Origin: Paramacrobiotus metropolitanus | Lineage: Eukaryota > Tardigrada > Eutardigrada > Parachela > Macrobiotidae | DNA: 64,000 nt | Assembly (NCBI RefSeq): GCF_019649055.1 | Contig: NW_026570224.1 | Span: 1,302,001-1,366,000 of the forward strand | Reading direction: 5' to 3' | Part shown: piece by piece, positions 30,301-47,291 of the stretch | Numbering within the stretch: position 1 is the first letter of the stretch | How the letters are laid out: each line of letters begins with the position of its first letter | Notes under the pieces: generated by a model | Seen by the model: the letters and a program-made list of their open reading frames with translations, nothing else | Databases searched by the model: none | What the model was told of the DNA's origin: nothing | Made by a program: the position numbers and the translations under genes

Positions 30301-30327
30301 AAAGACCTCTACGTAAGTCCGTCTCAT
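24344..30327 (-). CDS. Receptor-type guanylyl cyclase, second copy
   Basis: Makes cGMP from GTP in response to an extracellular ligand; tandem paralogue of the gene to its left. Twenty-one exons: 30327-29970, 29814-29751, 29614-29459, 29262-29117, 29036-28993, 28930-28892, 28764-28543, 28391-28341, 28257-28075, 27931-27790, 27697-27610, 27168-27048, 26980-26807, 26693-26517, 26239-25915, 25779-25545, 25484-25386, 25322-25103, 24987-24852, 24657-24609, 24527-24344; 1070 residues. Leader and ligand-binding domain fill exons 1-10, with conserved CSDMYQINQLVAAWNLL in exon 2. The membrane segment is in exon 11 (IFGALLGVLLVIFLCSIFAI), then kinase homology (GSLHDLF, GFLTGWVCLIDRHF, FWTAPELL) and cyclase. 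The first metal Asp is kept (FSDMFGF, Asp901) but the second is Glu945 (IGEVYM). Purine-binding KVET and PRYC and catalytic VNFASR are present. Intron 15 uses a GC donor. Two introns are absent from the paralogue. Confidence 0.93.
25485..25544 (-). other. 60-nt intron bounded by 16-bp direct repeats
   Basis: Within the linker helix of the right receptor cyclase, GTACGCCCAGACTCTG (25544-25529) begins the insert and GTACGCTCAGACTCTG (25484-25469) begins the next exon. The insert starts with GT and ends with ACAG, so splicing it out restores EMYAQTLERD, which aligns with the paralogue's QAYAETLENE. The paralogue has nothing here. It is a multiple of three and open, so an exonic insertion cannot be excluded. 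Confidence 0.7.
29263..29458 (-). other. Copy-specific intron with a 15-bp tandem repeat
   Basis: This intron splits the ligand-binding domain of the right cyclase. The two flanking exons (156 and 146 nt) add up exactly to the single 302-nt exon of the paralogue. It carries the unit CATGGTGCACTTTAC twice in tandem plus a trailing CATG at about 29326-29359. Confidence 0.85.
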
Positions 30328-31936
30328 ATCATGATCGCAGAATGAACTACTAAGAAAACAGCACTAGCTGCTCTGAAAGAATACGGCATTAATAAAGGTC
30401 ACTTGAATATATGAGTGGCGCTTTGAATGAGCACTTCCGCTTGAACAGCATCGTGCGTTACAGTCACATGAACAGAATGAGGTTGTAGTAAGTACCAAAG
30501 AGACAATTCAATGAAATGGACAGTCACGACAGTCACGCAGCAAAAGAAATGCACGATCCGCAAAAAAACACAGCGAGGAACATCGGATCATACTCCGACA
30601 TTCGGTCCGATTTTTACTATTAATCTTTACGATACTACGTAGATCAATGTACAAGTAAGTACGTCAATGTTGTAAAGCAAGATTGCTGTTCGATATTAAG
30701 CTATCATATTTCCAGAACAAACAGGTTATTGATGCAGGAAGTGTGTCTATTAAGGAACGAACTCAATCAGGAAAAGGAATATCCCGTCCCATCGTAAAGC
30801 GATGTGGAGTCGATCAAACGGGGCTTTCACTGTTAATCCCAGTGTTATGAGCCCATCATGGCTGGATGTTGTAATCCAATGTAATGGAACTTAACTGCAT
30901 TTGCACTCTTTACTGACATGCGAGTAGCAGGTGTTTTGTCAATATTTCTAGTGCCCTTCGTCTAAGGTGTGACAAATAATATTGAACACTGGTCAAAAAT
31001 ACGTACGAGCTACTTGATACTCGTGAAGGTAGCGGATTTCGGTGATTGCTCGTTCGCTACAAAATCTCTCGCGGTCTTCAAAGAAACGTAGTCATTGCCA
31101 CAATATTAAGATGTTTTTCCTGAATGAATTAGTGTTTTCCATTTGATTCGTCCCTTTCGAGATCACTTATTTACCGGTTGGGCTGCAAAACTAAAAAATT
31201 TTAGTTGCACTTACACATAATTACATTTCGCATTCCTTGAATCCAAAAACCATACAGTATATACGAATACATTGGCAATTTGGTAATCAGCACCTGGCTG
31301 GACACTATCGATATTAAACCACTGAGGCGAAGCAAAACATCCCATTTTTTAATTATCAATATGTTAATCATAAATTTGAAATAGTGTGAATTAAAACACT
31401 CTTATAACTTTACTCGCTTACAAATAGCGAAAACTGTGCGTGTAGAAGTGTTTGAACTTTAGCTGAACATTGCACAGTTGCACTTAACGTTACAAACGTT
31501 TTCGCGCCGTTTTCTGAGCTGCGCAAATTTACGCACGCACCGTGCTATTTTGCACTTGCTCGTTAGAAGGCTGAGTGTCATCCCAGCTCAACCTTATAAG
31601 CACATGACGTAAGAATTGCCGAATTTTTTATCGTTAATCACACTCGTGGGAATTTGAGAGAACTTACTTGAACTTTATTTGTTTTAAATTTTTAAGTTGC
31701 AGTAACCGACAATTCTAGCGCCACAAATTTCATTGTCTTATGTACAATTAGGGCTGTTATTGTTTTATTATTTGACGAAGTGCCGCAAAACTGACTGTCT
31801 AATGAAAAAATGCAGGGTTTAACGTATTTCAATGGATGGACTATGTTGACAGATTCTTGTCAGTAGCAGCTCACTATTCAGCGTTCTCCCAAAAGTCTGC
31901 CATTAGCTGATAACAATCCCATTTGCTTTTGTAGTC
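30328..31936. other. Intergenic region between cyclase and CCCH gene
   Basis: No supportable coding sequence. It lies between divergent genes, so it should hold the promoter of the right receptor cyclase on the left and upstream exons or promoter of the CCCH gene on the right. The CCCH gene must start in this interval or be initiated from an exon I cannot recognise. Confidence 0.45.
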
Positions 31937-32584
31937 AACGCAGGATACGGACGAACTTGGGGTTATGGATTGGCTGCTGGAGGGAATGGAGCGCACTGGA
32001 AGCCGCCGGGCTGGCGTACGGAACCGTGCCCGTACCAGGCATACGGTGTAGTGTGTCCGAACGGCAACAGGTGCCCCAACCTCCACTTCGCTCCGCAGGA
32101 CGCTGAGAATCGCCAGCGTCTGCGCCCGCTGATTCTGCAGCTGGCCAAGGCGTTCAAAAAGAGTTACGAGGATTATATCGCCTATCACGCTCATTTTCAG
32201 CACCAGGCCCAACAGTACCGGGGTGAGCAGTGGAACCATCAAAGCGACGCTCGCCACTACAAGGGCACGGACCCGGTTGCACCGGTAAGGATCGTAACGG
32301 GTGACTGGTCTTGCTTGTCAGTGGTCTGTAAGGTTATTACGGTCTTTCGTATGTCCTGTATCCGGTGGTTGAATTTATATAATTTTCAGCTTATCCGTTT
32401 TCTTGAAAATGTACTTGTTTTGTTTTTAAACATGCTTTAGTTTCTATCAAGAAGCGTGATATATTTTCGATTTTTTGTAGGACGGATGGTACAGTGATCG
32501 AAATTGGCAGCGTAACTATCCCGTATTTCCGGGGAACGGCGGCACAAATACAGCATGGATCCTGCCTCCACCATTTGCGCCCAG
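31937..32584 (+). CDS. CCCH zinc-finger protein, partial model
   Basis: Two exons are clear: about 31937-32286, after the acceptor TTTTGTAG, and 32481-32584, after TTTTTTGTAG. The first encodes CPYQAYGVVCPNGNRCPNLH, a C-x8-C-x5-C-x3-H zinc finger of the RNA-binding CCCH class, preceded by a Gly/Tyr-rich start and followed by a charged helix with HAHFQHQAQQYRGEQW. The second encodes DGWYSDRNWQRNYPVFPGNG and ends PPPFAPR at a GTACGG donor. No ATG is found in the first exon, so the start lies upstream. The 3' end is unresolved: reading through the last donor gives a stop within about 50 bases. One finger suggests RNA binding; I cannot name the orthologue. Confidence 0.6.
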
Positions 32585-33293
32585 GTACGGTTTTTTTCTG
32601 ATGATGACTGTTAGTTGATTAGCTGTATATAGTGATTAGTGAGCAAGCTTAACTTTCAGATTCTGCAGCTAAAGCCGCGGTTTTCAAGTTTTTGGCGCTC
32701 GGTGTTAAAAGGGAAGAGCGTTGCCCATGTTTTTTTGTGTTATTTCCAAATGCAAGTCTCCGGCGAATTTCTTGATTCTCTGTTAGCCTGATCTTATTTT
32801 TTTACAGTCTTATTTGTTATTCATTGTGCATATACTCTGTAAAGCTCAGTCGAACCTGGACGGTGGCAATTGTCCCAGTAAAAATGTACGTTGTACATCA
32901 TTAGAAGCCTCAGAAATCTTTAGCGCTGTGAATTTATTATTCGTGGTCCATAGTAATACTGGAAATCTTATTGCAGTACAAAAATAATCAGCAAAATTGA
33001 ACTGTCATGCACTATCACCGAGGAAGCACAAAAAAGTGTTGTTTCAACATGTTAAAGGCACAATTACAGCAGAACTACAGTAGACGATTATAAAACAGAA
33101 TGGTCCGCCGACAGAGATTACTGAATTTCAGATTCTAACCAAAATATTATGGATAGGCACTACGCATCAAACAATATAAAACCTATAACAAAATGTGCTA
33201 ACGAGCGTCAAGCGGTGCAAATTCCTTGGTCCTGTGCATCAAAGACTTCTAATATTATCGAGAAAATCCAACAAACGTCACTCCTAGCGAACC
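32585..33293. other. Gene-free stretch, CCCH 3' side to afadin 3' end
   Basis: No clear exon is visible. Convergent ends meet here: the CCCH gene from the left and afadin from the right. A possible acceptor (TTTTTACAG, ending about 32807) opens a short hydrophobic frame, but nothing supports it as coding. Confidence 0.45.
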
Positions 33294-36200
33294 TTATGGT
33301 GTAACAAACGCAACTTCCAAATCCCTCTGTTTACTAGATGCCATAATGCGATCCTTTGGATCTTCTCCCACGGTCGACGCAAACATCCGCATCTTATCCT
33401 TGAAGGACAATTTCTCCGGTGATGTTTCATCCACAACAGGCAGTCTTGTTTTCGCATTCAAAATTCGGTTCCGTGGATCATTGTAAACTTCATGAATACC
33501 GACTACAGCCACTGCCGTTGGTCGCGCTGCCTCTACTTCCTGACGGATTTCCATGCCGGTTGTCTGCCGTTTGACAACAGTTACAGGAACATCAGTACAA
33601 TGACTTCCGTTCATCTCAGCAACATGTTTGGAGCCGTTTGTGAAGTTTGGCGACGTCTCCCGGCCCGTAGCCACTGCAGGCAACGGGTAAGTTGTTTCTT
33701 GGACACGAACATATTGGACGCCATTACTGCCGTTGTTCAAATGGTCCCGACTTCGTCGCATTGCTTCGTTAATAGCATGAGCCTCTTGTCGACGCAGAAA
33801 CTGGTCATAGTCCTCCTGCTGTTTGGTCCGGTACACCTCTGGAGCCGCGGCAGCAGCTGGGTGATGCAGATGGGGAGCGCTCTTCGGAACGGATGTTTTT
33901 GGAACAGGTACAACGTTAACCGGAACTTGCCGAAGGTTAGGCGTTTGTTCATCATCGTCCTCGGCTTCCTCCTCCTCGTCTTCGCGGTGCAGTACTTCTT
34001 CCGCTCGGCGTTGAAAATCTCGTTCCAGCAGGAGAGTTCGCAATCGCTCCTCTTCATGTTCACTGAGATCGCCCCGGTTCTGTAAAGCGGCGATTTCATT
34101 ATCTCGAACTCTGCGGGCTTCTGCGATGCGTTCTTCCTTTATCCGTTGTGTTTCTTCGCGGTTCCATGGAGATGATGTAGGTGAGCCACCATTTTCGCCG
34201 CGTTCTTTAAATCCACGAGACCACGACTGGATTTCTTGGGCTATCGGAACTCGAGCAGTTGAGTTACCGGGATGTGGAGGCACAGCAATGCGAACTGGCT
34301 GTTCTGTTGGACGTACCTAGAAGACCACAATCATCAAATTCACTCAACACAACCCTTTTGGCACGTAGCTTTCTAATAAAATCTAGAGATTATCAAAAAT
34401 TACAAATTTTCAGTTTCCAAAACAGCGAGCTGTCCATGCATTTGCAGTATAATCTGGAAACTGACCTATTGGTTTCAGTGTCAGTAATAATTAAACTGCA
34501 AAACCACAATACAGGCTTCAATGCACACAAGTCTGTATATAAATTCGACAACAGCATGGTATCATAAATTCAACTGTAACATTCCGCCTGTCTTGTGAAT
34601 AACAACAACTAAAAACGCAGCAAAAAAAACTAATGAAAACCTTTAATTTTCATTACCAACGCATACCTGCTGCACATTGACAGGATGAAGTTGAATCGTA
34701 GGGCTAGGAGACTGGTTAGGACTATCAACTGCCCACTGCACCCGTTTCTCGCCTGGTGGCCTTCCCGTTTTGTCCATCCGCTCCATGCTCACGCTGCGCT
34801 GAGAACCGCCCAACGGTCGTGCTACAACAGCGGGAGGCGGACGAGTGACGGGGACCGGAGACCTTTCTCTAATCGAATTCTGATGAATCTGTTCGCGACG
34901 TCGACGCAATTCATCCTCCATTTCCAGCATCTTTGCTTCCTGACGGATTTTATCCCTTTGCGAATGCATCTGCGCGGCAATCAGCTCGCGGACCGGAGAT
35001 GGAGAGCGCACGGTCACTGATCCCTGCGGCGGCTGATATCCATCAGTCTGGAACTGGAAACGATTTGCGGGCGCTTGATTAGGTGATTTCACATCCGTAG
35101 GCGGCTTTGTTACACGCAATTTATTCACTTCCGGTGGCATGAATTCCGTGAAATTCTGGGATACGTAACCGCTGCCATTGCGCAAATAGGGATTGGATTC
35201 CCGAGTCAATGACAAGGTGTTGCGATCGATACCGTTCGCAATGGGAGGCTTCACTGCTACATAAAAAATGTTGAATTAGCGCTGCAGGATTACAGATACG
35301 TATCGCATCACGCTAACAAACCAGTTGGAGGAGGTGAAGGGCTGTTGAGCATAGTGGCAAGGCCATGAGCGAATGCTCCCTGTTTCAGCACTTCCAAATG
35401 AACTGTTTGACCGCTCTGGGCGATCAATTCAGCGGCACGATCCTGACTTACTCCGATCAGACTTTTTCCGTTTACTTTCAACAACTGGTCACCCGAATAC
35501 AAACGTCCATCCTAGAAGCGCCGAAAAATCAATGGCACAACAGAAAATAACCAGTAGTAAGAATTCAACTGTTCTCTAGCACCATATCTAAAACAGCTAC
35601 AATGAAACCACCCTTTCATAGAAGCGGATTTCGATTTACATACGTAATTATAAATTTGCCCTCTTTTATGTATCTGACTGCAAATTTGCACTTACATGAT
35701 CAGCAGCGCCACCACGAACAACGGATTTAATATAGATCCCTTGCTTTTCTTGCCCTGAGCCCTGGTGAATACAGGAGCACAAGTTACGTAAATAAGATAA
35801 CATTATCGAGGATCTGGAGAGATTTTCGAAACAACATGAAAAGTTGAAAACATAAAGATGTGAACAAATGCCCCACTCACTCGCGCTGCGACAATGCTCA
35901 GTCCAATACCGCTGCTGCCTTTCTGGAAACTTATTTCCATTACGTTTGGGAGGTGTTGCGTGGGATGCATGACTCGACCATCATACGATGTCTGTAAAGA
36001 AAAGAAACATGCATATAAATCAGCACCAACCGTACTCGTATTCAAAGTGCTGTATATTATGCCTACCATAAAAGTACACTGTGCAACAAAATCTGATAGA
36101 CTCCGGATCGCACCGTCACAAATGAAAGATAAATTTAATAAGGTGGTTTACAGCCATCCAAAAATCGCTAATTTCAGGAAAAAAATAAAAGCTGTGCATA

Positions 36201-39200
36201 ATCCGCCGCATAAGATTGTTAAATCTGGCAAGTTCATGTGGATCCACTCATTCACAACTGAACTTACCAATACATACAATTGTAAAAAACCGTCGCGAAC
36301 AATGACGGATCAGCAAATAAACAGTCCTCACTCAAACTGTCCTACACGAGTCGCTCGTCGCTCGAAGCGTTTTGGTTTGTTAAATCGCCCCCACACACCG
36401 TAGTGAAAGCCAGCTTACGACCGTGAAATGACTCAACTGACCAAGCTACTGCACCAAACAGGCTAGTAGCATGTACGCATTCAGGTAGTGCTTACACAAT
36501 AGGTAAAGAATTTTGTATGAACATAGGAGCATGCATATTCTATTAATAACTTTCACTGTTTTAATAAACGATAAGCAGCCCTGCTGATAATTTACTGTTA
36601 ACTTACTGAAGGAGAGTGATTTCCAGATGAAGGTGTCAGATAGACAGTCCACAATCCTTGGGAGAACGGGTGAACACTCATTTCGCAAATTTCTAAAACA
36701 TCAAAACAAACACTAGCACCAAATTCGTTATGCAGTGCAAAATGGATAAGCAGTACTTGAGCGGCACAGTGGTTCAAGGAACTCATGAAGTCCAGTTGGA
36801 ACGCCACACACAACGTCCACAGAGTAACCGTCTTCTGGAATGAGAAACTGGGCCGACAAAGCCATGTCTTCCTCTAACTGCACCGTTGATCCATTCAGTT
36901 GGGCCGGCTCATCGACCAGATTCTTGGCGATGGATACCACGTTGTCGACTAGATCACGCGTGACGTATTCCTGTGGGGCGGGCATGTAATGCTCCATAAT
37001 AAAGCGCACTTGAATGGAATTGAGCCGATAACAGGCCGAAGCAAAGTTGGCGAAAAACGACTCATCCTTAGGCAAATCGAGCAGATTAGTGACCTACAGC
37101 ATAAATCTCAGTAAACCACCAATCCAAAACACGTATCTTCTTCTGATAGAAATCAATTTCATACGAAATTTTCCATTCTGGGCATACAACTCACAAGTGA
37201 CTGCAGAAATGTGACAAGCACCATCGCCAGTGATTTCAGCTAATTCTAAAGAAGCATTCTATTCATACCAACCTGAATAATTTTACTGAGATGACAATCA
37301 GCAGCCAATTCCAAGCCCTGCTTTTCAGCCCACTGTAGAACATGATCCAATCCAGCTCGTAACCAATTCCCAAAATGTCCATTACAGTGTTCGGGATGTC
37401 GGATCAAAGCATTGAAAAGCCACACATTAACGAAATGAAATAGACGCGAGAATAGCTGAATGGTAAGCGCGGCGTTGAGTCGGCATCGCCGCAATAGCGA
37501 CATGGTCACTGAGAGGACATTCAAAACATCACCTAATGAAAGTGACACTAGTTAAACTTCTTGATTTAAAACTTTTTACATTCTGTACAAAAGACTGAAA
37601 TCAACATCATTCTGAGGGTGCAATATCTTGCTTAACGAAATCGTGTCTATAGTGCATCTCCAAATTTTCAATAATAAGACAAATGTTCAGTCAAAATAAT
37701 ATTTACGCAAACAGCCTTCCAAAAGCAATAAATAAAAATGCGAAACGAATCTGCCAGATGTCTAATCTCTTCACCCTATGGCTGTTCAAACTTATCACAC
37801 AAGCATGCTAACCGTAAGTACTACCCAATAGAGGAATAATCAGATCACCATACGATCTACACTACACACACCACACTGCGACAAACATACCCCAGCCGCT
37901 GTCGGATGAGACAAGCTTGAATAGCCCCGGTAATACACCAGCCAACTGCTCCTGCTGTTGGAGTGTCAGGTGATGAAAAGCCATATGAAGGCAATCGGCC
38001 AGTATGTCATGGGCATCTGCTCCATACGGCGACATGTGGCGGTCTAGCTTGAGGAGATGGAGCAGCTCGGAGGCATTAGCCAGCCAAAACGCCAAATATT
38101 CCCCATCCATTGCGTGCTCTTCCACGACTCTCACGAAAACGGTAGCCATTTTGTGGAGAAATTTGGTCAGCAGGTGGGCACGCTCCGTGGGAACAATCTC
38201 TGGGCGGAAATTGGTCGAAGCACGATATCGGGCGGCTATGTACAGGACATAGGCGGGAGATAATTTGAACGTGATCTGCATGGGATTTGAATGCAGAATG
38301 ACCCCGGCCAGGAAAATATCTTCGTGATCTTCGCGGAATTCAATTGTGGCCGGAAGAATAGGCAATTTGCTGGATAAGCCGTTATGACGACCAAAAACAT
38401 GCACATCCGGAGACGATCGATGACTAAAAATATCGGTAAAATAAGTGCAAAAATAAGGCAAATATGCCCGCATCACTTAAACCACTCTTGAAGACCACAC
38501 CCAAGAAATACTGCGTGGTGCACATAATCTAAAGGCAGTACATACTGAAATAATTACGTAATCTTTCCATATGTCATCTACACATTTTTTTCAAAAATCC
38601 GGAAAACTTTATGTAGCAAATTTACCAGATCCAGATTCCAGACTGATGTATTTTACCAACTAATGGTAAGAATGATTTCCTGCAAAGCTTTAGTAAAGAC
38701 CGGCGATAACTCTGAATGATTAATTTTCAAGAAAATGAGTCACCAAATAAGTTTAATTGGGGGCATTGTTGATCTGACCGACAATGCCCATGATGACCGG
38801 TTCCACCTGCTTACCTGTGCACAGAAGATCCAGTATCCATCATGTCATGCTCACTCGTATCCATTTGTAAGGCCACATGTTTTCGCAAATCACCATCCGG
38901 AGATCGTTTCGGCAGCGCAACCGACGCGAGAGGAAGCTGTAATTTGTCGCGGTTTAAAGAAGGAACCGGTTTAGCTGTCTCATTGAAACTCTGTGGAGAA
39001 AAGAAGCGGAAAACATGGCACTGCCCAATTCGAATAGCCACCCCATTCTCCACAATTGCACGATTTTCAATTTTCCTTCCATCAATGGTGAGGAAAGCGC
39101 TTGGGACCGCTGGACAAACAGTCACTGTAGCCTCCAGCCGGTTAAATACACAATGTATGGGCAAAACATCTATAGCCCAACAACAAGAAATATACTAAAT

Positions 39201-40801
39201 CATCAGGATTTACTGACATAGAATTCTATCTAAACACTGATGAACGAGGGTTAGAAATATTAATTAAAAATAAGTTCTAAGCTAAATGAACGTAAATTAC
39301 AACGATATTAAAATCGCGGAGAAATCTTGAAACTGCAGAGAGTCAACACAGAATGCCTATTTTTTACCCAACCGAGTTGAAAAATATGGTAATAAGTTGC
39401 CAAGCTGTTTTCCGTTTTTTAATTAATAACAATAGGGAGGGTGGAAGTGGGTAATGCCGGAAATTTATTATTTTACCAGAAAACAACCAATTCTAAAACA
39501 TCTGAATCTAAAAATGACCGAGCCATTTATTCACTTCCTGCTTAATGCTACCCACCTGGAGAGCTGAGATGGAAAAAGTTGGCAGCGCCCAGTCGCAAAT
39601 GATCATTTCCCACTTCAGTAATTCCAGGAAATAACTGCACCGCCTGTCCGAGCCCATTCGGCAATACCTCCACCAAATATGGATTATGGGACAGCAACGG
39701 TCTGGTGATTCCGTTTTCCGTTTTATGGTCATTCGCGATTAAATCGGACCGTTTCTTCAAATTAAATATCAATATACCCTCTTGAGCAGGAAATCTCATC
39801 AAAATCTGCAGCGGACAATCGGACGGTGAGAGTATTTTTTCCTTAATCAGACTGGGATCAACGGTGCCAGCATCCGATCCCACCGGCAAAACGGCCTGCA
39901 CCAGTCGATAATCGGAGTAATCGTCACGTTCCAGACCATATTTCTCCAGCGTCTGTTTAATGACCATTTCCGCTGTGTCGTTGATGGACAGCAGCAGTGT
40001 TTTGTATGGAACATCCGGATTAATACTCTCACCAAAGATTTTCAAAGTCCCACCCGTATCCGGACCACCATCTTTACTTTTGAATTGCTGTAATTTCTTT
40101 TCCAGTTTCTGTTGCCGTCTACGACGCATAACGGCTTCCGGATTGGAGATGCTGCGATGGAAACTGGTTTCCGGAAGCTGCTTAAACAGGCGTTCCGCAT
40201 CATTTTCTTTTGAATCGTAAACAATACCCAGAGCTTCGTTAGCTTTCTTCAATTTTTCCTCCTTTTCCTTCTTCTTCAGTTCCTTCTTTTCTTGCTTCGA
40301 CATAATCCGAGCAGACTTTTTCGAGTGCTCTCCATTTTTTGTTTTTTCGGCACCGTCGTCATTTTTCAACAGAAATCGTCCCTCTCTGTCATCTTTGTGC
40401 CAGTTCAGCTGAACTAACAGAGGCTTTTCGTCGTCACGTAGTCTCCTTTCCTCACCATTGGCATGCACTTCATAGATGCTAAAATGAGGAACTGATAACA
40501 TGCGCATATCGGGTCGAAATTTCTCGATTAATATTTCGACGATTTCGCGCACAGTTTGCGCACTGCACACTCGAATGCATTTGGTGGCAATTTTCTGAGA
40601 ATCATCTTGGAAATAAAAGCGCATTACGCCGTAGAACTGCATGTTATCATCAGGCTCACTCAGTTCAAATAAGTCCAGACGATTGGCATTCCACTGTGCA
40701 ATGATCGTCCGCAGCGTATCACGATCATGCGATCGTGGATCCATCACGACGTTGGTTCGGCTGGGTCTTACAGCAGCTACCATCCCGTCAGGAGCTCCCA
40801 T
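33294..40801 (-). CDS. cno: Afadin / Canoe, actin-linked adherens-junction scaffold
   Basis: Links nectins, Ras/Rap GTPases and actin at adherens junctions. Eleven exons join in frame: 40801-39556, 39169-38815, 38423-37891, 37532-37273, 37093-36757, 36692-36607, 35991-35881, 35761-35696, 35511-35322, 35256-34667, 34316-33294; 1598 residues. Domains in order: two Ras-association domains in exon 1 (first about 50-145; second from GGTLKIFGESINPDV, about 250-355), FHA across exons 1-2 (about 375-480), DIL domain in exons 3-6 (LIPEDGYSVDVVCGVPTGL), PDZ in exons 7-9 (carboxylate loop GSSGIGLSI, then GIYIKSVVRGGAA and GDQLLKVNGKSLIG), and a long proline-rich, coiled tail with acidic EDEEEEAEDDDE. 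The tail ends with LSFKDKMRMFA, matching the conserved LTFKERQRLF near the end of vertebrate afadin. It is complete and divergent from SMC3. Confidence 0.95.
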
Positions 40802-42137
40802 TTTATGGCTCTTACACGATCATCCACGAAGCAAAATTGCATTGTCCGAAAATTAAAGCTGTTGGGTTTATTTGATGACGATCAATTCAGATTGACTCTG
40901 ATCCGCGTTGCACTTGCACAGATTAACTCCAACGGTCAAGTCAGCAAGCGTAACAGTAGTCTGAGTAGTGAATCATATCCAGCCAGCACTAACTCATTTT
41001 CAATATCGATCGAAAATTTTTTGTACGCTTAAGCTTCCCCGAGCAAAAATATTCCATAAATGTACTTGACGCAAAGGAATTCCGGAATGCATAAAATTCT
41101 GATAACATCATAACACGATTACCCGATAAGAATCGTAAACTTGCAGCATATGCGCACTGCAGAGCATCTTGACAACGTCAGTAGCTGACGACGGATGGAG
41201 GAACATTTCAAGCTTCAAGCGGATCTTTCTTGTAAATGGGAGGAGTCAACCGACTAACTTATCGGATTTATATTGTTGTGAACAAAAGGATACTGGACTA
41301 CATATACACATACGGTGCTGAATTTCAATTTTAATCGAAATAATATTCATATTCAGGTAAGGAGAACAGTCAGTGCACAACTGTATCGCCGCTCACAGGA
41401 ATAGTAGCAGGAGCTGCAGGACGACGAGCAAGGCACTTAAATCGGTCAAAGAGCGAGACGGAGCGTCCATGCGTTCACTTGAGTGTGTCCGCACACACAG
41501 CGTAGACACAATCGTGCGCCTCGTTAGCTCCTCCTACTTTAAAGTACAGTACTTAGAGCGCAGAGGCCATCTTGACCTTGCGGCTGATTCAGCATCCTCT
41601 GCCAACGCATAGGTATAGATACTGCAGATACGGTGTGTAAGCAGCGGTAAAGTGTAAACTGTAAACCAAGATGCATAATGGGTATATATACCCATCACCC
41701 ACCCACCTTATATATATATACCCACCCTTGCAATATACCCACCCACCTTATATATATATACCCACCCTATATACACTTCGATGTGATCAGAACTGCAATG
41801 AATTCGATAGTGGTCACTGGTCACTAATACTATTGGTCACTAATTAGTAAGTTTGGATTCTGCTACTTACTTCATGTGTAAGAACATGGCTGCTGACAGC
41901 CCCTCGCGGCTCGCGGTGTACGGAGTTGTTGCCGTACTTGCGGAAGGCAACCCCCAACAAGGCCCACAATCAAACACCAAAAAATTTGAAAGCGGAAGTC
42001 AAAGCTACTATTGTGACAATGATTTCACTTACGTGCAGAACAAAATGTGTTGTACGACGTTATTCTTTGTTCCACAATAATTATCGTTGTTTTAATGTTC
42101 CACAGTTAAGTTGCTGCCTCACCGATGCCCGGGCAGA
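40802..42137. promoter_or_regulatory. Divergent intergenic region between afadin and SMC3
   Basis: The 1.3 kb between the two start codons must contain both promoters. It has no supported coding sequence. The middle holds a tandem repeat described separately. The region just upstream of the SMC3 ATG contains TGTTCCACAG, an acceptor-like sequence that may end a 5' untranslated intron. Confidence 0.5.
41681..41775. repeat. 40-bp tandem repeat of CCCACC and TATA blocks
   Basis: The unit CACCCACCTTATATATATAT starts at 41701 and again at 41741, giving a 40-bp period with a partial third copy. A perfect palindrome, GGGTATATATACCC, lies immediately left (41681-41694). Confidence 0.85.

Positions 42138-47291
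<5,154 letters not shown>

Noticed and set aside
33492-34085. 197-residue plus-strand ORF
   Set aside because: Antisense shadow of the last afadin exon, which is in frame with the rest of a conserved gene.
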